DNA from: Mycogone perniciosa
Lineage: Eukaryota > Ascomycota > Sordariomycetes > Hypocreales > Hypocreaceae
Direction: 5' to 3'
Assembly (NCBI GenBank): GCA_025331125.1
Contig: JAOALB010000006.1
Span: 1-64,000, forward strand
DNA: 64,000 nt
Every line of letters starts with the position of its first letter. Positions within the stretch are counted from its first letter, which is position 1. Shown here piece after piece: positions 11,220 through 24,660 of the stretch. The position numbers and the translations under genes were made by a program. The notes beneath the pieces were generated by a model. That model searched no databases and was not told the DNA's origin. It saw only the letters and a list, made by a program, of their open reading frames with translations.

Positions 11220-14200
11220 GGTTATAAGCTTAAGAGAGTTTTCTTTAAATCTTTATTAATAGATTCTTTTAGTAGTTATAGTATTTCCTTCAGCGCTATT
11301 ATAGTATTTATAGTAGGATTTTATAATATCTATTTTAATATTTATATTAATACTTTTAGGATTTTAGTTACTTAAAGTTATTTTTAGGCTTTTATTATAA
11401 ATACTATTACAGTTATAGTAATACTATTTATATTATTACCTTTATATACTATATAATATGTTTTTTATTTATATAGGATATATATTTAATATTTATAGTA
11501 TAAGTCGATTTATTAAAGCTTTTAGCAGCTTTATTTCTTTAATTAAAGATAATAGCTTTTTTTAATAGTAAAGGGATTTATTTATTTAAATATAAAATAT
11601 AAAATAAAAGCTTTAAATATAAAGGGCTTTTATTAAAATAGTAAAGGTATAGTTAAAGGGTTAGAATAATACTATTATTTAGCTATTTAATACTTTAATT
11701 AGCTTAGCTACTGCTATTTTAAGTCTTTAACCTTAATAAACTATAAATCTAATAAATGTTAATCCTATAGCCTTTATTTTAATATTAATATAAACTTTTA
11801 CCTTTATTCGTATACCTATTTAGATTTTATTTTTATTAATTCTTTAACCTTAAACTACTATTTTAAATTTAAAGAATAGTTTTATTAAAAAGGTATTAAA
11901 AAGGCTTATAGCTTTTTAAAAAGCTATAAACTAATAGGTTTTTATAACCTTAATAAATAGAAATAGTCTTTAAATATTATATTAAAGGCTATAAATTAGT
12001 ATACGTTTATAGAAAATCCTATAATTATTAGTTTTTTCTTTAATTTAAAATAAGCTTTATTACTTATATTAATTAAAGATAGTTTAACAGCTACTTTTAC
12101 TATATTTATTACTTAAACTTAACGCTTAAAAGAAGTATCCTTTATATTATAAAGACTATATAGTTACTTTAATATACTTTAAAAACATTCCCTTTATAAA
12201 GACTTTTATTTATTAAATTATAGTAATTATAAAGGATTTTTAATTAAATTTAATATTACTTTTAATAGCTTATTAGCTAAATTAACTATTTTAAAAGTTA
12301 ATATTAATATATTAAATTAAATAAATTAATATTTAAATTGGTTAAAAACGATTTATCTTTAATAGGCTAAGAGAATTAAAAGACCTATTAGATTTAGCAG
12401 AGCTATTAGGCAATTAACTAAAGGTTTTAATATTTAATTTCTTATAGTAAATATATTAAAAGAGATTAAAAACTTATCTTTTACTATATATAAAGTTAAT
12501 AAGGCTTTAAAGCCTTTTAATCCATTTAAAAATTAATTAATATCTTTTAAATTTAAAGGTTAAAAGCTAGCTTTTAACTTTTATAAAAAGAAATAAAATT
12601 AAAAGAATTAAAGTAATAATTAAAAATAAACTAAAAAAGATTATACTCTTATTAGTATATATAATCTAGCTATTATAGGGTATAGCTTAATAAAGCTATT
12701 AAAAGATTCCTTTATTAAATTTATTATTAATTTAAATAATAATTAAAATCTTTTATAAGCTTTAAATATTAAAAAAGGGAAAAAGTTTTTAATATCCTGT
12801 AACTCCTTTAAACTTCCTATTTAAGATAGTCTATTATATAATACTAGATTTATAGTTTATATAAGTAATTCTAGAAAATAGTTTATAAACTATAAATTTA
12901 ATAATAGGGAATTTAATATTATTTATATTAAAGGGGGTCTTATTAAACTTAAAAAAATAAATATAGCTACTTTTAATATTTTTAATAAAAATAATAAATA
13001 TAAAAAGATAATACTATTAAATACCGTTTATTGCCTATAGCTCAATATAAACTTTATAAGTAGTTTAAGGTATTATTAAGTGAAAGGATATATATAGTAT
13101 AATACTTTTTTTATAAAAGCTATAGAGCTAAAACAGATATTAAATCCCTTAAAATATAATTTTTTCTTTATAACTAAAGGATATATTATACTATATAGCT
13201 ATATAAATAGCTATAAACCTTATAGTATTATATAGGTTTAAATTCCTATTATTAATAAAAAAAGGCTTAGGAATATATTACTATTTTAAAAGTAATAGCT
13301 TTAAAAAACCAATTAACTAAATCTAGTTTTAACTTTATTCAAAAAAATAATTTTAAAGGAAAGGATTTCTTTAAACTCCCTAAAACCTTAAGCTAAATAG
13401 AGGATAAAGGGCCCTATATACCTTTATTGCCTAAAGAAATAAAAGGGAATAAGTTTATAGAGGATACCTTTATAAAGGAAAAGCCCTATATACTTAAAGA
13501 ATCCTTTATTATTAAAGATTTAAAAATTTCTAAGCTATTTAAATTAAAGGGAGATACTATTATTAATAGTATTTCTAGCTATAAGCTGCTAAAGCTAGCC
13601 CTTTTATAGTATAAAAGACTAGGTTATATTAGTTTAAGTTAATTAAAGAAGACTATTACAATAACTACTAGAATGTTTAACTTTAATTCTATTAAAGAGA
13701 CTAAACTCTATTACCTAATATATAATAAAAGAGAAGCTATTAAAAAGCTTAATTTAAAGCTAATTCTTAATCTACTAGCCTTTTTAAATTATTTAAAAGC
13801 TAGTACTTTTTTTAGTAAGCTAATACTTTATAATAAAGCCCCTATTAATCTTTTAATTATTAATAGAAAATTAAAATACAAGTAGCTATTCCTTTTAGAA
13901 GATTATAGTAGATTTACCTTTTTAGCTATTATATAAAGCTTTATAAATACCCTGAAAATGCAGTATAACCAATATCTTAAAGAATCTTATTATAATAGCG
14001 GAAAGGAAATTAATTAAGAACTTTAAACCTAGTTTTTTCTTAAAAGTCATATATTCTTATAGCAGCTTTTATATTTATAAATAAAATGGTGTCATAAAAC
14101 GCTTTATTAACGTTTTATTAAATAGGCTATAGGCTATTACTATAGCAGCTAACCTACTACTATATCTCTAGAATTTTACTATTATTATAGTTTTTAAATT

Positions 14201-16838
14201 AATTAACTATATAGCTATTATTAATGAAGACTTTACCCTTTATTAAAAATTATATAAAGACCTAAACCTTAATAAAGATTATAAACTTAATATCGCGGAG
14301 CGCGGCACAGCTATATAGAGTATAGAGAGAAATAGGAATAAAGCTTAATTCTAGTAATGAATATACTATAATGGCCTCGCTATATATATATATAGCTAAT
14401 ACAAAGGAAAACGTAGAATGTATGCGTTGTAAGCGCCTATATAGTCTGACACATCGCTTACGCGATGTATATATCAGCTGGTATCTGCTATATAAGCAGA
14501 TAAAAGCTCCTTAGCGCTGATAAGTGCTAATAAGTGGTAGGTCCTTAGCTTACCGAACCCAACACTTAATCTATAAAGATATAGGATTATTAACCTTTAT
14601 TATAAAGTATTTATTTTATAAAAATAAAAGGTTAAAGGCTATAAATTAACTTTTAAAACTAAAACTAAAAGACTACTAACAGTTTTAAATAGTAATACCT
14701 ACTTTATTTATATTTTAATTAAATATATAGTCTTTAAATTATTAACTATAAAGTTATATAAAGATAAGAGTGTTAAGCTTTAAATCTTAAAGCCTATTAT
14801 AAATTAAGATAATAAAGAATTAAAGGGAGAAATAAAGTTAGATCTTATAGATTAAATAATTCCTAGCTTTTAAAATATTAATCCTTTACTTTTTAACTTT
14901 ATTTCAAAGGGAGTACCTACTATTATTCCCTTTATTTTAATATTAGTTATATAAAACTTTGCAGTTTTAAAAGATCCTATAAATATAAATATATTCTATT
15001 TTCTTTATAATAATATTAAAAAGCTAGCCTTTCTAGCTACTGCAGTATAAAACCTATAAACGCTTAAATAAATACTTTATAGTCTTAATAAAACTAAATA
15101 GCTAAGAGTAATTTATAGTAAATTTAATTAGTTAATTAAATAATATACCTTTGCCTTTATTAAGCGTAATAGTATTTTTAAAGGCAGGAATCCTATTACT
15201 AATCAATTAATTTTAAAGACTAAGAAAGATTAAAATAATAAAATAGTAAAATTTAAAGTTAAACTAATTACTAGGGGTTTTTAATAACTAAAAGGAATAG
15301 ATTTTAATTAAATATTCACTTTAATAGTTATTCCTTTTACTTAACAGCTTTTATTAGCTTTAGCTATTATTTATAACTAGGAAATTAAATAAATCGACTT
15401 TATTAGTATATTCTTTAACAGGATACTTAAAGAAACTATTTTCCTAAACTTCCTTAAAGGATTTAAAGACTATACTAGTGAAGCTTCCCTTAAAATTAAG
15501 TCTATTCTTAAAAAGCTAGGTTATAACCTTAATATAAATTAGGTTATTTAGTTATAGAAAGCCTTTTATAGCTTAAAATAGTCCCTTAAAGAATAGTAAT
15601 AGGCTTTATAAGCCTTAAGAAATAAATTAAAATATAATCCTGTAATTTTTAATTTTATTATGCTTTATAATTTCAATAATAGTATTTTTATTGTTATTTA
15701 TATAAATAACTGTCTTTTTATTAAACTAGATAAAAAAGCCATAGCTTAGTTAAAGCTAGCTTTTAATAAAGTCTATACTATAAAAGATAAAGGCCTTGCC
15801 CTTTTCTTTTTAAAGGTTTAAATAATTAAAGATAAAAAAAAGGCCTTTTTTAGCTTTCCTAGAAATAGTATATTATTAAAGCTATGGAGTTTTTTAACCT
15901 TTAAAACTTTAAGCCTATTTAATTACCCCTATAGCCTTTTATTTTAGCTAATAAAACTATAATTAAACTAGATAAAGCTAATACTAAGCTTTTTTAAACT
16001 ATTATTAATACTATTATCTACTTAACAACTTATACTTAAATAAATACTAGCTTTCTAATCTAATAGCTAGCTAAATAATTTTAAAGCCTATATAAAAAGC
16101 ACTTAAATATAGCCTATAACTTATTACAGTATTTAAATAATACCTAAAACCTAACTATTTAATATACTAGAAAATCTAATCCTATACCTATCAACTATTA
16201 TAATAATAATTTTATTAAAGATAGAAAATTAAGTAAATCGACTTATAGCTATATTATTATAGTTGCTAATAGGCTAATTAACTGGAAATTAAAAAGGGGC
16301 TTAACTATTTGTCTTTTTACCTTAAAAGCAGAGTTAATAGTTTTTATAAAAGCTATTAAAAAGATTTAGTAGCTTATTAGCCTATATAAAGAGGTAGATC
16401 GATTAATTAAATAACCAATCTCTCTATTTAATAATAATAAAAGTACTATTTCAACCTTTAATAACCTTACCCTTTATAATTAAATAAAATATAGTTTATT
16501 ATAATTTAATTATATAAAGGAACAGGTTAAAAAGAGCGTTATTATAGTTAGCTATCTAGAAACTTGTAAAATAGTGGCTAATAGGCTTACTAAGCCCCTT
16601 TTAGGTCTAAAATTAAAGAAATTTATAAATCTCTTTAATCTTAAAATTTTACCTAAAGTATATACTTAAAGTTTTTACCCTTTTTATAGCTATTAGCTAT
16701 TTTTATAGCTATTAATTATCTTTATTATTTTTAACTATATTAATAATCCTTTTTATTTTTATATTTTAATTACTTTCCTATATCTAGACTTTATATTTAC
16801 TTTAAAGTTTTATAAAATAGTATGTATTTTAAAGGGAG
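11220..16838 (+). pseudogene. Copia-A2 gag-pol, RIP-inactivated
   Basis: Gag lies about 11600-12700. The longest surviving open stretches (13427-13609, 60 codons; 13673-13885, 70 codons) form the pre-integrase domain: KLALL-stop-YKRLGYISLS matches the LxHxRLGHxS motif with His changed to Tyr. Integrase follows from about 13860 and is split by the repeat E LTR at 14291. RT spans about 15240-15800: IDFxxIFTLIVIPFT, then IDFISIFFNRILKETIF keeps its catalytic Asp, while VIYINNCLF near 15695-15720 has Asn-Asn in place of the YVDD Asp pair. RNase H lies about 16100-16600. Stops derive mostly from Gln and Trp codons. Confidence 0.87.
14291..14564 (+). repeat. Repeat E solo LTR, copy 1 (274 bp)
   Basis: It starts TATCGCGGAGCGCGGCACAG (TG changed to TA), ends CGAACCCAACA, and is flanked by a perfect 5-bp duplication CTTAA (14286-14290 and 14565-14569). 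TG...CA termini and a 5-bp duplication are what a solo LTR left by recombination between two LTRs looks like. No internal sequence is present. It sits in the integrase region of Copia-A2, so it is younger than that element. Confidence 0.88.
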
Positions 16839-17417
16839 TATTAAAAGGAGGGCTAAAAAATAAAGATTTTAGTGTATTTAAGTAACTTTCCTATTCTAGC
16901 TAGACTTAAAATTAAGCCTAACACTAAAACTAAGTTTTAAAGGAACTTTAATATAAATTAAGAACCATTTATTATCTTTAAGAATAACAATTAAGCTAGG
17001 AATAGCTGCCCCGCCTACCCTAGACTTAATATAATAGGTATAATGGCTATTATAAAAAATCCAACTAAAATAGTTTCCTATTTATATAGCTGTAAATCGA
17101 TTTAGACGATTTCTTTTATAAATAAACTTTATAGAAAATAGTAATAAAGCTATAAACTTAATTCTATTACTATATTCCTATTATTTAATTAAAGGACTAT
17201 TATAAAAAATAAAGCTATTATTTATATAATTACTTTTATATTAGCTATATATATATTAAATATTCTATAGCTTCTAGCTCTTAGATTATTTATAATTCAA
17301 TTATTTATTTATTATAAGCCTAATTAAACTTTTAGTTGTTTCTTTATTACTGCGTTATATATAGCTTCCTAGAAGCTATATATAAATAAGGTTTAGTATA
17401 ACCTTATTATTTTAATA
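16839..17417 (+). repeat. Copia-A2 3' LTR (579 bp)
   Basis: Same length as the 5' LTR and bounded by the right TATTT target duplication. It is much more heavily converted from C to T and G to A than the 5' LTR over its first 290 bases. Confidence 0.93.
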
Positions 17418-18480
17418 TATTTCTTTAGGCAATAATAGTATATAAAGCCCCTTTTCCTTTATTTAGCCTAGGGTTTTAAAAAGTTTAAAGAGATCTTTTC
17501 ATTTAACATTATTCTTTTATAAGCTTAAAACTAGATTTAATTAATTATGTCTTTTTCAAAGGTATTACTTTTAAAATAGCAATATATTCCTAAAGCTTTT
17601 CTTTCTTTAAAGTAAAAATTTAAACTTATATAAAGCTATAAGCCCTATAGCTATTTATATAGCTATATAGTATAGTATATCCTTTAATTATAAAGAAAAA
17701 ACTATATTTTAAAGGATTTAATACCTTTATTAACTATATAGCTTTTATAAAAAGAGTATTATATTATATATATCCTTTTACTTTATAATACTTTAAACTA
17801 TTTACAAAGTATATATTTAACTGCAGGTAAAGAAAGGTATTTAATAATATTATTTTCTTTATATTTATTATATTTATTAATGATATTAAAAGTAACTATA
17901 TTTATTCCTTTAAGTATAATAAAACCCCTTTTAATATAAATAATACTAGGTTCTTTACTATTAAGCCTATAGCCTATAAACTATTTTCTAGAATTAATTA
18001 TATAAACTATAGATCCAGTATTATATAATAAACTATTTTAAATAAAAAGTTTAAGGGATTTAAAGGATATTAGACTTTCTCTTTTTTTTAGCGTTTAAGG
18101 CTTATAAAAAGTGTTAATTACTATTTAAACTAATAGTAAATTCAATAAAAGAATCTTTTAATAGCTTTTTTAAGCTATACTATTTAATAGCTAGATTATA
18201 TATATTAGTAAAAGTATAATCTTTTTTAGCTTATTTCCAGTTATTATTTCGATTCTTTAATTCCTTTCCTTTTATAAAAACTAAAAGTTAACTTTTAACC
18301 TTTAAATATAAAAGGTATTAATTAATCTTTAAAGGGTTTAAAAGGCCTTAAGGGTTTATTAACCTTATATATAGTAAAAGATAAGTTTTTAGTCTCTTTT
18401 AATATATCTGCTATAAAAGACTAAATATTAAAACCTTTAATTAATTGCTTAATAGCTTTACTAAATCTAATAGTTCCTAG
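17418..18480 (-). pseudogene. Copia-A1 gag to pre-integrase part
   Basis: The third piece of copy A1. Its left end joins 10640 once Copia-A2 is removed (TTTCTTTAGGCAATAATAG pairs with the reverse of 13420-13440). Read on the minus strand it matches the plus-strand copy from about 12390 to 13430, covering the end of gag and the protease and pre-integrase region. Similarity stops near 18480, so the 5' end and 5' LTR of A1 are missing. Confidence 0.72.
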
Positions 18481-19058
18481 AATAAAAGGTTAAGCAAGGT
18501 AGGTATAATATAAGTAATAAAGTATTATAAAACTTAAACTTACTGCTTTATTAACTTATATACAGTTAGGTTAATATAATTAAGTGAAAGGCTAGCGTTA
18601 TATAAAGGACCCTATACTGCTTATCCTTTATAGTAGTATATATTAATTAATTAATATATTATTAACGTCCTATAGTAAAGGCCACTAATCCTAGTAAAGT
18701 AAAAGGATATAGTATACTAGGTTTAATTATAGTAATACTAATAAATAAACTAGCTTCCCTATATAGTATTTTATTGCCTTAATAGGTATAGTCTTTTAGC
18801 TTTACTTTTATTAATAGGTTAAAGAGATATGCAAATCTTATATAGTATATTAAATAACTAAGGTTAACCTTAAAGGCTAGCCCTATTAATTTATAAGCAA
18901 TTTAATAATAAACTATAAATAAATCCTTTATAGGATTAAAAAAGATAAAAGAAAAAATTAAATAATTAATATTAAACCTTTATATTTTAGTTAATTAGGC
19001 TTTTTAATAGTATAGGTATATTTTAGTAAAGAAATTAAAGGCCTGCGCTATGTAAAGG
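18481..19058. repeat. Unclassified sequence sharing a segment with 62105-62231
   Basis: This lies between the broken gag of Copia-A1 and the 3' LTR of Copia-A3 and belongs to neither. Within it, about 18643-18775 aligns base by base with 62105-62231 at the edge of the gene island. The differences are almost all C-to-T and G-to-A: TTAATTAATTAAT here against TTGATTGATTGAT there. It is therefore a RIP-mutated copy of that segment. No coding potential is visible, and the boundaries of the repeat unit are unknown. Confidence 0.5.
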
Positions 19059-19638
19059 TATTAAAATAATAAGGTTATAGTAAACCTTATTTATATGTAG
19101 CTTCTAGGAAACTATATATAATACAGCAATAAAGAAATAATTAAAAGTTTAATTAAGCTTATAATAAATAAATAATTAAATTGTAAATAATTTAATACCT
19201 AAAAGCTATAGAATATTTAATATATATACAGTTAATATAAAAGTGATTATATAAATAATAGCTTTATGTTTTATAATAGTTTTCTGATTACATAATAAAA
19301 ATATAGCAGTAGAATTAAGTTTATAGCTTTATTTCTATTTTCTATAAAATTTATTTATATAGAAAATCGTTTAAATTAATTTACAGCTATATAAACAGGA
19401 AAGCACTTTAATTAAACTTTTTACAATAGCTATTATACCTATTATATTAAATTTAAAGTAGGCGGAGCAGCTAGTCCTAGCTTAAGTATTATTATTAAAG
19501 ATAATAAAGGTTTCCTAACTTATATTAAAGTTCCTTTAAAACTTTTGTCTTAGTATTAGGCCTAATTCTAGGTCTAGCTAGAATAAAAAAGTTATTTAAA
19601 TACACTAAAATCTTTACTTTTTAGGCCTCTTTTTAATA
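19059..19638 (-). repeat. Copia-A3 3' LTR (580 bp, minus)
   Basis: Reverse complement of the Copia-A LTR, full length. It runs from TATTAAAAT (LTR end) at 19059 to TTTTTAATA (LTR start) at 19638, directly beside the internal 3' end of copy A3. No matching 5' LTR of A3 is present in the window, so no target duplication could be checked. Confidence 0.85.
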
Positions 19639-22600
19639 CTCCCTTTAAAATAAATACTATTTTATATAACTTTAAAGTAAATATAAGATTTAAATATAGG
19701 AAAATAACTAAAATATAAAAATAAAAAGGATTACTAATATACATAAAAATAATAAAGATAATTAATAGTTATAAAAATATTTAATAGCTATAAAAAAAGT
19801 AAAAACTTTAAGTATATACTTTAAGTAAAATTTTAAAATTAAGGAGAGTTATAAAACTCTTTAATTTTAGACCTAAAAGGGGCTTAGTAAGCCTATTAGC
19901 GACTATTTTACTGGTTTCCAGATAGTTAACTATAATAACGCTATTTTTAACCTATTCCTTTATATAATTAAATTATAATAAAGTATATTTTATTTAATTA
20001 TAAAGGGTAAGGTTATTTAAGGTTAAAATAATACCTTTATTATTATTAAGTAAAGAGATTAACTGTCTAATTAATTAATTTACCTTTTTATATAGGCCAA
20101 TAAGCCACTAAATCTCTCTAATAGCTTTTATAAAAGCTATAAACTCTGCTTTTAATATAAAAAGATAAATAGCTAAGCCCCTTTTTAATTTCTAGTTAAT
20201 TAGCCTATTAATAACTATAATAATATAACTATAAATTAATTTACTTAATTCTTTATCCCTAGTAAAATTACTATTATAATAGCTAATAGGTATAAGACTA
20301 GATTTTCTAGTATATTAAAAAGCTAGATTTTAGGTATTATTTAAATATTATAATAGGTTATAGGCAATATTTAAATACTCTTTATATAAGCCTTAAAACT
20401 ATTTAGCTAGCTATTAGACTAGAAAGCTAGTATTTATTCAAATATAAATTATTAAATAGATAATAGTATTAATAATAACTTAAAAACGCTTAATCTTAGC
20501 TTTATTTAGTTTAATTATAGTTTTATTAACTAAAATAAAGGGCTATAAAGGTAATTAAATAAATTTAAAGTTTTAAAGGTTAGAAAACTTTATAGCTTTA
20601 ATAATATACTGTTTTTAAGAAAGCTAAAAAAGGCCTTTTTTTCTATCTTTAAATATCTAAACCCTTAAAAAGAAAAAGGCAGGGCCTTTATGTTTTATAG
20701 TATAAACCTTTTTAAAGGCTAGCTTTAGTTAAGCTATAACTTCTTTATTTAATTTAATAAAAAAATAGTTATTTATATAAATAATAATAAAAATATTAGT
20801 ATTTAAATTATAAAGAATAATAGAGTTAGAAATTAAAAGATTATATTTTAGTTTATCTTTTAAGGCTTATAAAGCCTATTACTATTCTTTAAAGGACTAT
20901 TTTAAGCTATAAAGAGCTTTCTATAACTAAATAACCTGATTTATATTTAGGTTATAACCTAGCTTTTTAAAAATAGACTTTATCCTAAAAGAAGCTTAAC
21001 TAATATAGTCTTTAAATCCTTTAAAAAAGTTTAAGAAAATAGTTTCTTTAAATATCCTATTAAAAATATATTAATAAAGTTAATTTATTTAATTTCTTAG
21101 TTATAAATAATAGCTAGGGTTAATAAAAGTTGTTAAATAAAAGGAATAGCTATTAAAGTAAATGTTTAGTTGAAATCTATTCCTTTTAGTTATTAGAAAC
21201 CCCTAGCAATTAGTTTAGCTTTAAATTTTATTATTTTATTATTTTAGTCTTTTTTAGTCTTTAAAACTAATCGACTAGTAATAGGATTTTTACCGTTAAA
21301 AAAATACTATTACACTTAATAAAGGTAAAGGTATATTATTTAACTAGCTAGTTAAATTTACTATAAATCGCTTTTAATTATTTAATTTTATTAAAACTAT
21401 AAAGTATTTACTTAAGTATTTATAGGTCTTATTTTATAGTAGCTGGAAAAGCTAGCTTTTTAACAGTATTATAAAGAAAATAGGATATATTTATATCTAT
21501 AAGATCCTTTATAATTATAGAGTTTTATAGAACTAATATTAAAATAAAGGGGATAGTAGTAAATACTCCCTTGAAAATAAAGTTAAAGAGTAAAGGATTA
21601 ATATCTTAAAAGCTAGGAATTATTTAATTTATAACATCTAGCTTTATTTCTCCCTTTAATTATTTATTATCTTAACTTATAGTAGGCTTTAAGATTTAAG
21701 GCTTAGGAACTTTATCTTTATATAGCTGTATAATTAATAATTTAAAGACTATATATTTAATTAAAATATAAATAAAGTAAATATTATTACTTAAAACTGC
21801 TAATAATCTCTTAGTTTTAGTCTTAAAGGCTAATTTATAGCCTTTAACCTTTTATTTTTATAAAATAAATACTTTATAATAAAAGCTAATAATCTTATAT
21901 CTTTACAGATTAGGTTTATAATCTTTATTAAAGTTTAAGTCTTTATATAATTTTAAATAAAGGGTAGAGTCTTTATTAATAATAGCTATATAGTTAATTA
22001 ATGTAAAAACTATAGTAATAATAAAACTCTAAAGATATAGCAGCAGGTTAACTGCTATAGTAGTAGCCTATAGCCTATTTAATAAAACTTTAATAAATTA
22101 TTTTATTAAACTATTTTATTTATAAATATAAAGGCTACTATAAGAATATATAATTCTTAAAGAAAGGAATTAAGTTTAAAGTTCTTAATTAATTTCCTTT
22201 CTGCTATTATAATAAAATTCCTTAAAATACTAGTTATACTATATTTTCAGGCTATTTATAAAGCCTTATATAATAGTTAAAAGGGTAAATCTACTATAAT
22301 CTTTTAAAAGGAATAGCTACCTATATTTTAATTTTCTATTAATAATGAAAAGACTAATAGGGGCTTTATTATAAGGTATTAACTTAATAAAGAAAGTATT
22401 AGCTTTTAGATAATTTAAAGAGGCTAGTAAGTTCAAAATTAGCTTTAAATTAAGCCTTTTAATAGCTTTTCCTTTATTATATATTAGGTAATAGAACTTA
22501 GTCTCTTTAATAGAATTAAAGTTAAAAAGTCTAGTAGTTATTTTAATAGTCTTTTTAATAGACTTAAACTAATATAACCTAGTCTTTTATACTATAAAAA

Positions 22601-24660
22601 GGCCAGCTTTAATAGCTTATAGGTAGGATTATTATTAATAATAGTATCTCCTTTTAGTTTAAATAGTTTAATAAGTTTTATATCTTTAATAATAAAGGAT
22701 TCTTTAAGTATATAGGGCCTTTCCTTTATAAAGCTATCCTTTATAGGCCTATTCCCCTTTATTTCTTTAAGTAATAAGGGTATATAAGGCCCTTTATCCT
22801 TTACTTAGCCTAAGGTTTTAAAGAGTTTAAAAAAATCCTTTCCTTTAAGATTATTCTTTTTAATAAGCCTAGGACTAGATTGAGTTAATTGTTTTTTAAA
22901 GCTGTTGCTTCTAGAATAGCAATATATTCCTAAGCCCTTTTTTTACTAATAATAGGAAATTAAACCTATATAAAGCTATAAGCTCTATAGCTATTTATAT
23001 AACTATATAATATCATATAATATTTAATTGTAAAAAAGAAACTATATTTTAAGGGATTTAATATCCCTATTAGCTATATAGTTTTCATAAAAAAAGTATT
23101 ATACTATATATATCCTTTAGCTTAATAATACTTTAAACTACTTATAAGGTTTATATTTAGCTATAAGTAATACAGCGTATTTAATAGTATTATCTTTTTA
23201 TATTTATTATTTTTATTAAAGATATTAAAAGTAGCTATACCTATTTCTTTAAATTTAATAAAACCCCTTTTAATATAAATAACACTAAGTTCCTTATTAT
23301 TAAGTTTATAGTTTATAAATTACTTTCTAGAATTAATTATATAAACTATAAATCTAATATTATATAATAGACTATTTCAAATAAAAAGTCTAAAAGAGTT
23401 AAAGGATATTAAAGACTTTCTCCTTTTTTTAGCGTTTAAAGCTTATAAAAGGTTTTAATTATTATCTAAATTAATAATAGATTTAATAAAAGAATCTTTT
23501 AATAGCTTTATTAAACTATACTCTTTAATAGCTAGATTATATATATTAGTAAAAGTATAATCCTCTTTAGCTTATTTTTAATTATTATTTTAATTCTTTT
23601 AATTTCCTTTCCTTTTATAGGAGTTAAAAGCTGGCTTTTAACCTTTAAATCTAAAAGGTATTAGCTAATCTTTAAAGGGATTAAAAGGCTTTAAAGCCTT
23701 ATTAACCTTATATACAGTAAAAGATAAACGCTTAGTCTCTTTTAATATATTTACTATAAGAAATTAAATATTAAAACCTTTAGTTAATTGCCTAATAGCT
23801 CTGTTAAATTTAATAGTTCTTTTCATTCTTTTAGCCTATTAAAGATAACTCTTTTTTAAGTAATTTAAATATTAATTTATTTAATTTAGGATATTAATAT
23901 TAACTTTTAAAATAGTTAATTTAGCTAATAAGCTATTAAAAGTTATATTAAATTTAATTAAAGATCCTTTATAATTACTGTAATTTAATAAATAAAAGTC
24001 CTTATAAAGGGAATGTTTTTAAAGTATATTAAAGTAACTATATAGTCTTTATAATATAAAAAATACTTCTTTTAAGCTTTAAATTAAAGTAATAAATATA
24101 GTAAAAGTAGCTATTAAACTATCCTTAATTAATATAAATAATAAAGCTTATTTTAAATTAAAGAAAAAATTAATAATTATAGGATTTTCTATAAAACTAT
24201 AGTAATTTATAGCCTTTAATATAATATTTAAAGACTATTTCTATTAATTAAAGTTATAAAAGCCTATTAGTTTATAGCTTTTTAAAAAGCTATAAACCTT
24301 TTTTAATACCTTCTTAATAAAACTATTATTTAAAATGAAAATAGTAGTTTAAAGTTAAAGAATTAATAAAACTAAAATTTAAATAAATATAGGAATAAAG
24401 GTAAAACTTTATATTAATACTGAAATAAAGGCTATAAAATTAGCGTTTATTAGATTTATAATCTATTAAAATTAAAGACTTAAAATAATAGCAGCTAGGC
24501 TAACTTAAATATTAAATAGTTAAGTTATAGTATTAATTTAACCCTTTAACTATACCTTTACTGTTTTAGTAAAAGCCCTTTGTACTTAAAGCATTTATTT
24601 TATATTCTATATTTAAATAAATAAATCCCTTTACTATTAAAGAGAGCTATTATCTTTAAT
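19639..24660 (-). pseudogene. Copia-A3 gag-pol, RIP-inactivated, 5' truncated
   Basis: Nearly the whole internal region of Copia-A on the minus strand: 3' end and RNase H at about 19640-20700, RT about 20800-21400, integrase and pre-integrase about 21400-22900, gag about 22900-24550. The homology to Copia-A2 ends at about 24660 (equivalent to 11537 of A2), so about 320 bases of leader and the 5' LTR are gone. It is the best reference for the uninterrupted sequence of the family, since it lacks the insertions found in A1 and A2. Stop codons in every frame. Confidence 0.8.

Larger units (their letters stand above)
10641..17417 (+). mobile_element. Copia-A2: complete Ty1/Copia retrotransposon, RIP-dead
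   Basis: A 6777-bp element with two 579-bp LTRs and a perfect target duplication TATTT (10636-10640 and 17418-17422). Deleting it joins the two halves of the minus-strand Copia-A1 without a gap, so it inserted into a member of its own family in the opposite orientation. Domain order (gag, pre-integrase, integrase, RT, RNase H) is that of Ty1/Copia. A 274-bp solo LTR of repeat E is inserted in its integrase region. Confidence 0.93.

Noticed and set aside
13427..13885. Two open stretches of 60 and 70 codons as independent small genes
   Set aside because: They are neighbouring pieces of the pre-integrase domain of Copia-A2, interrupted by RIP-type stops.
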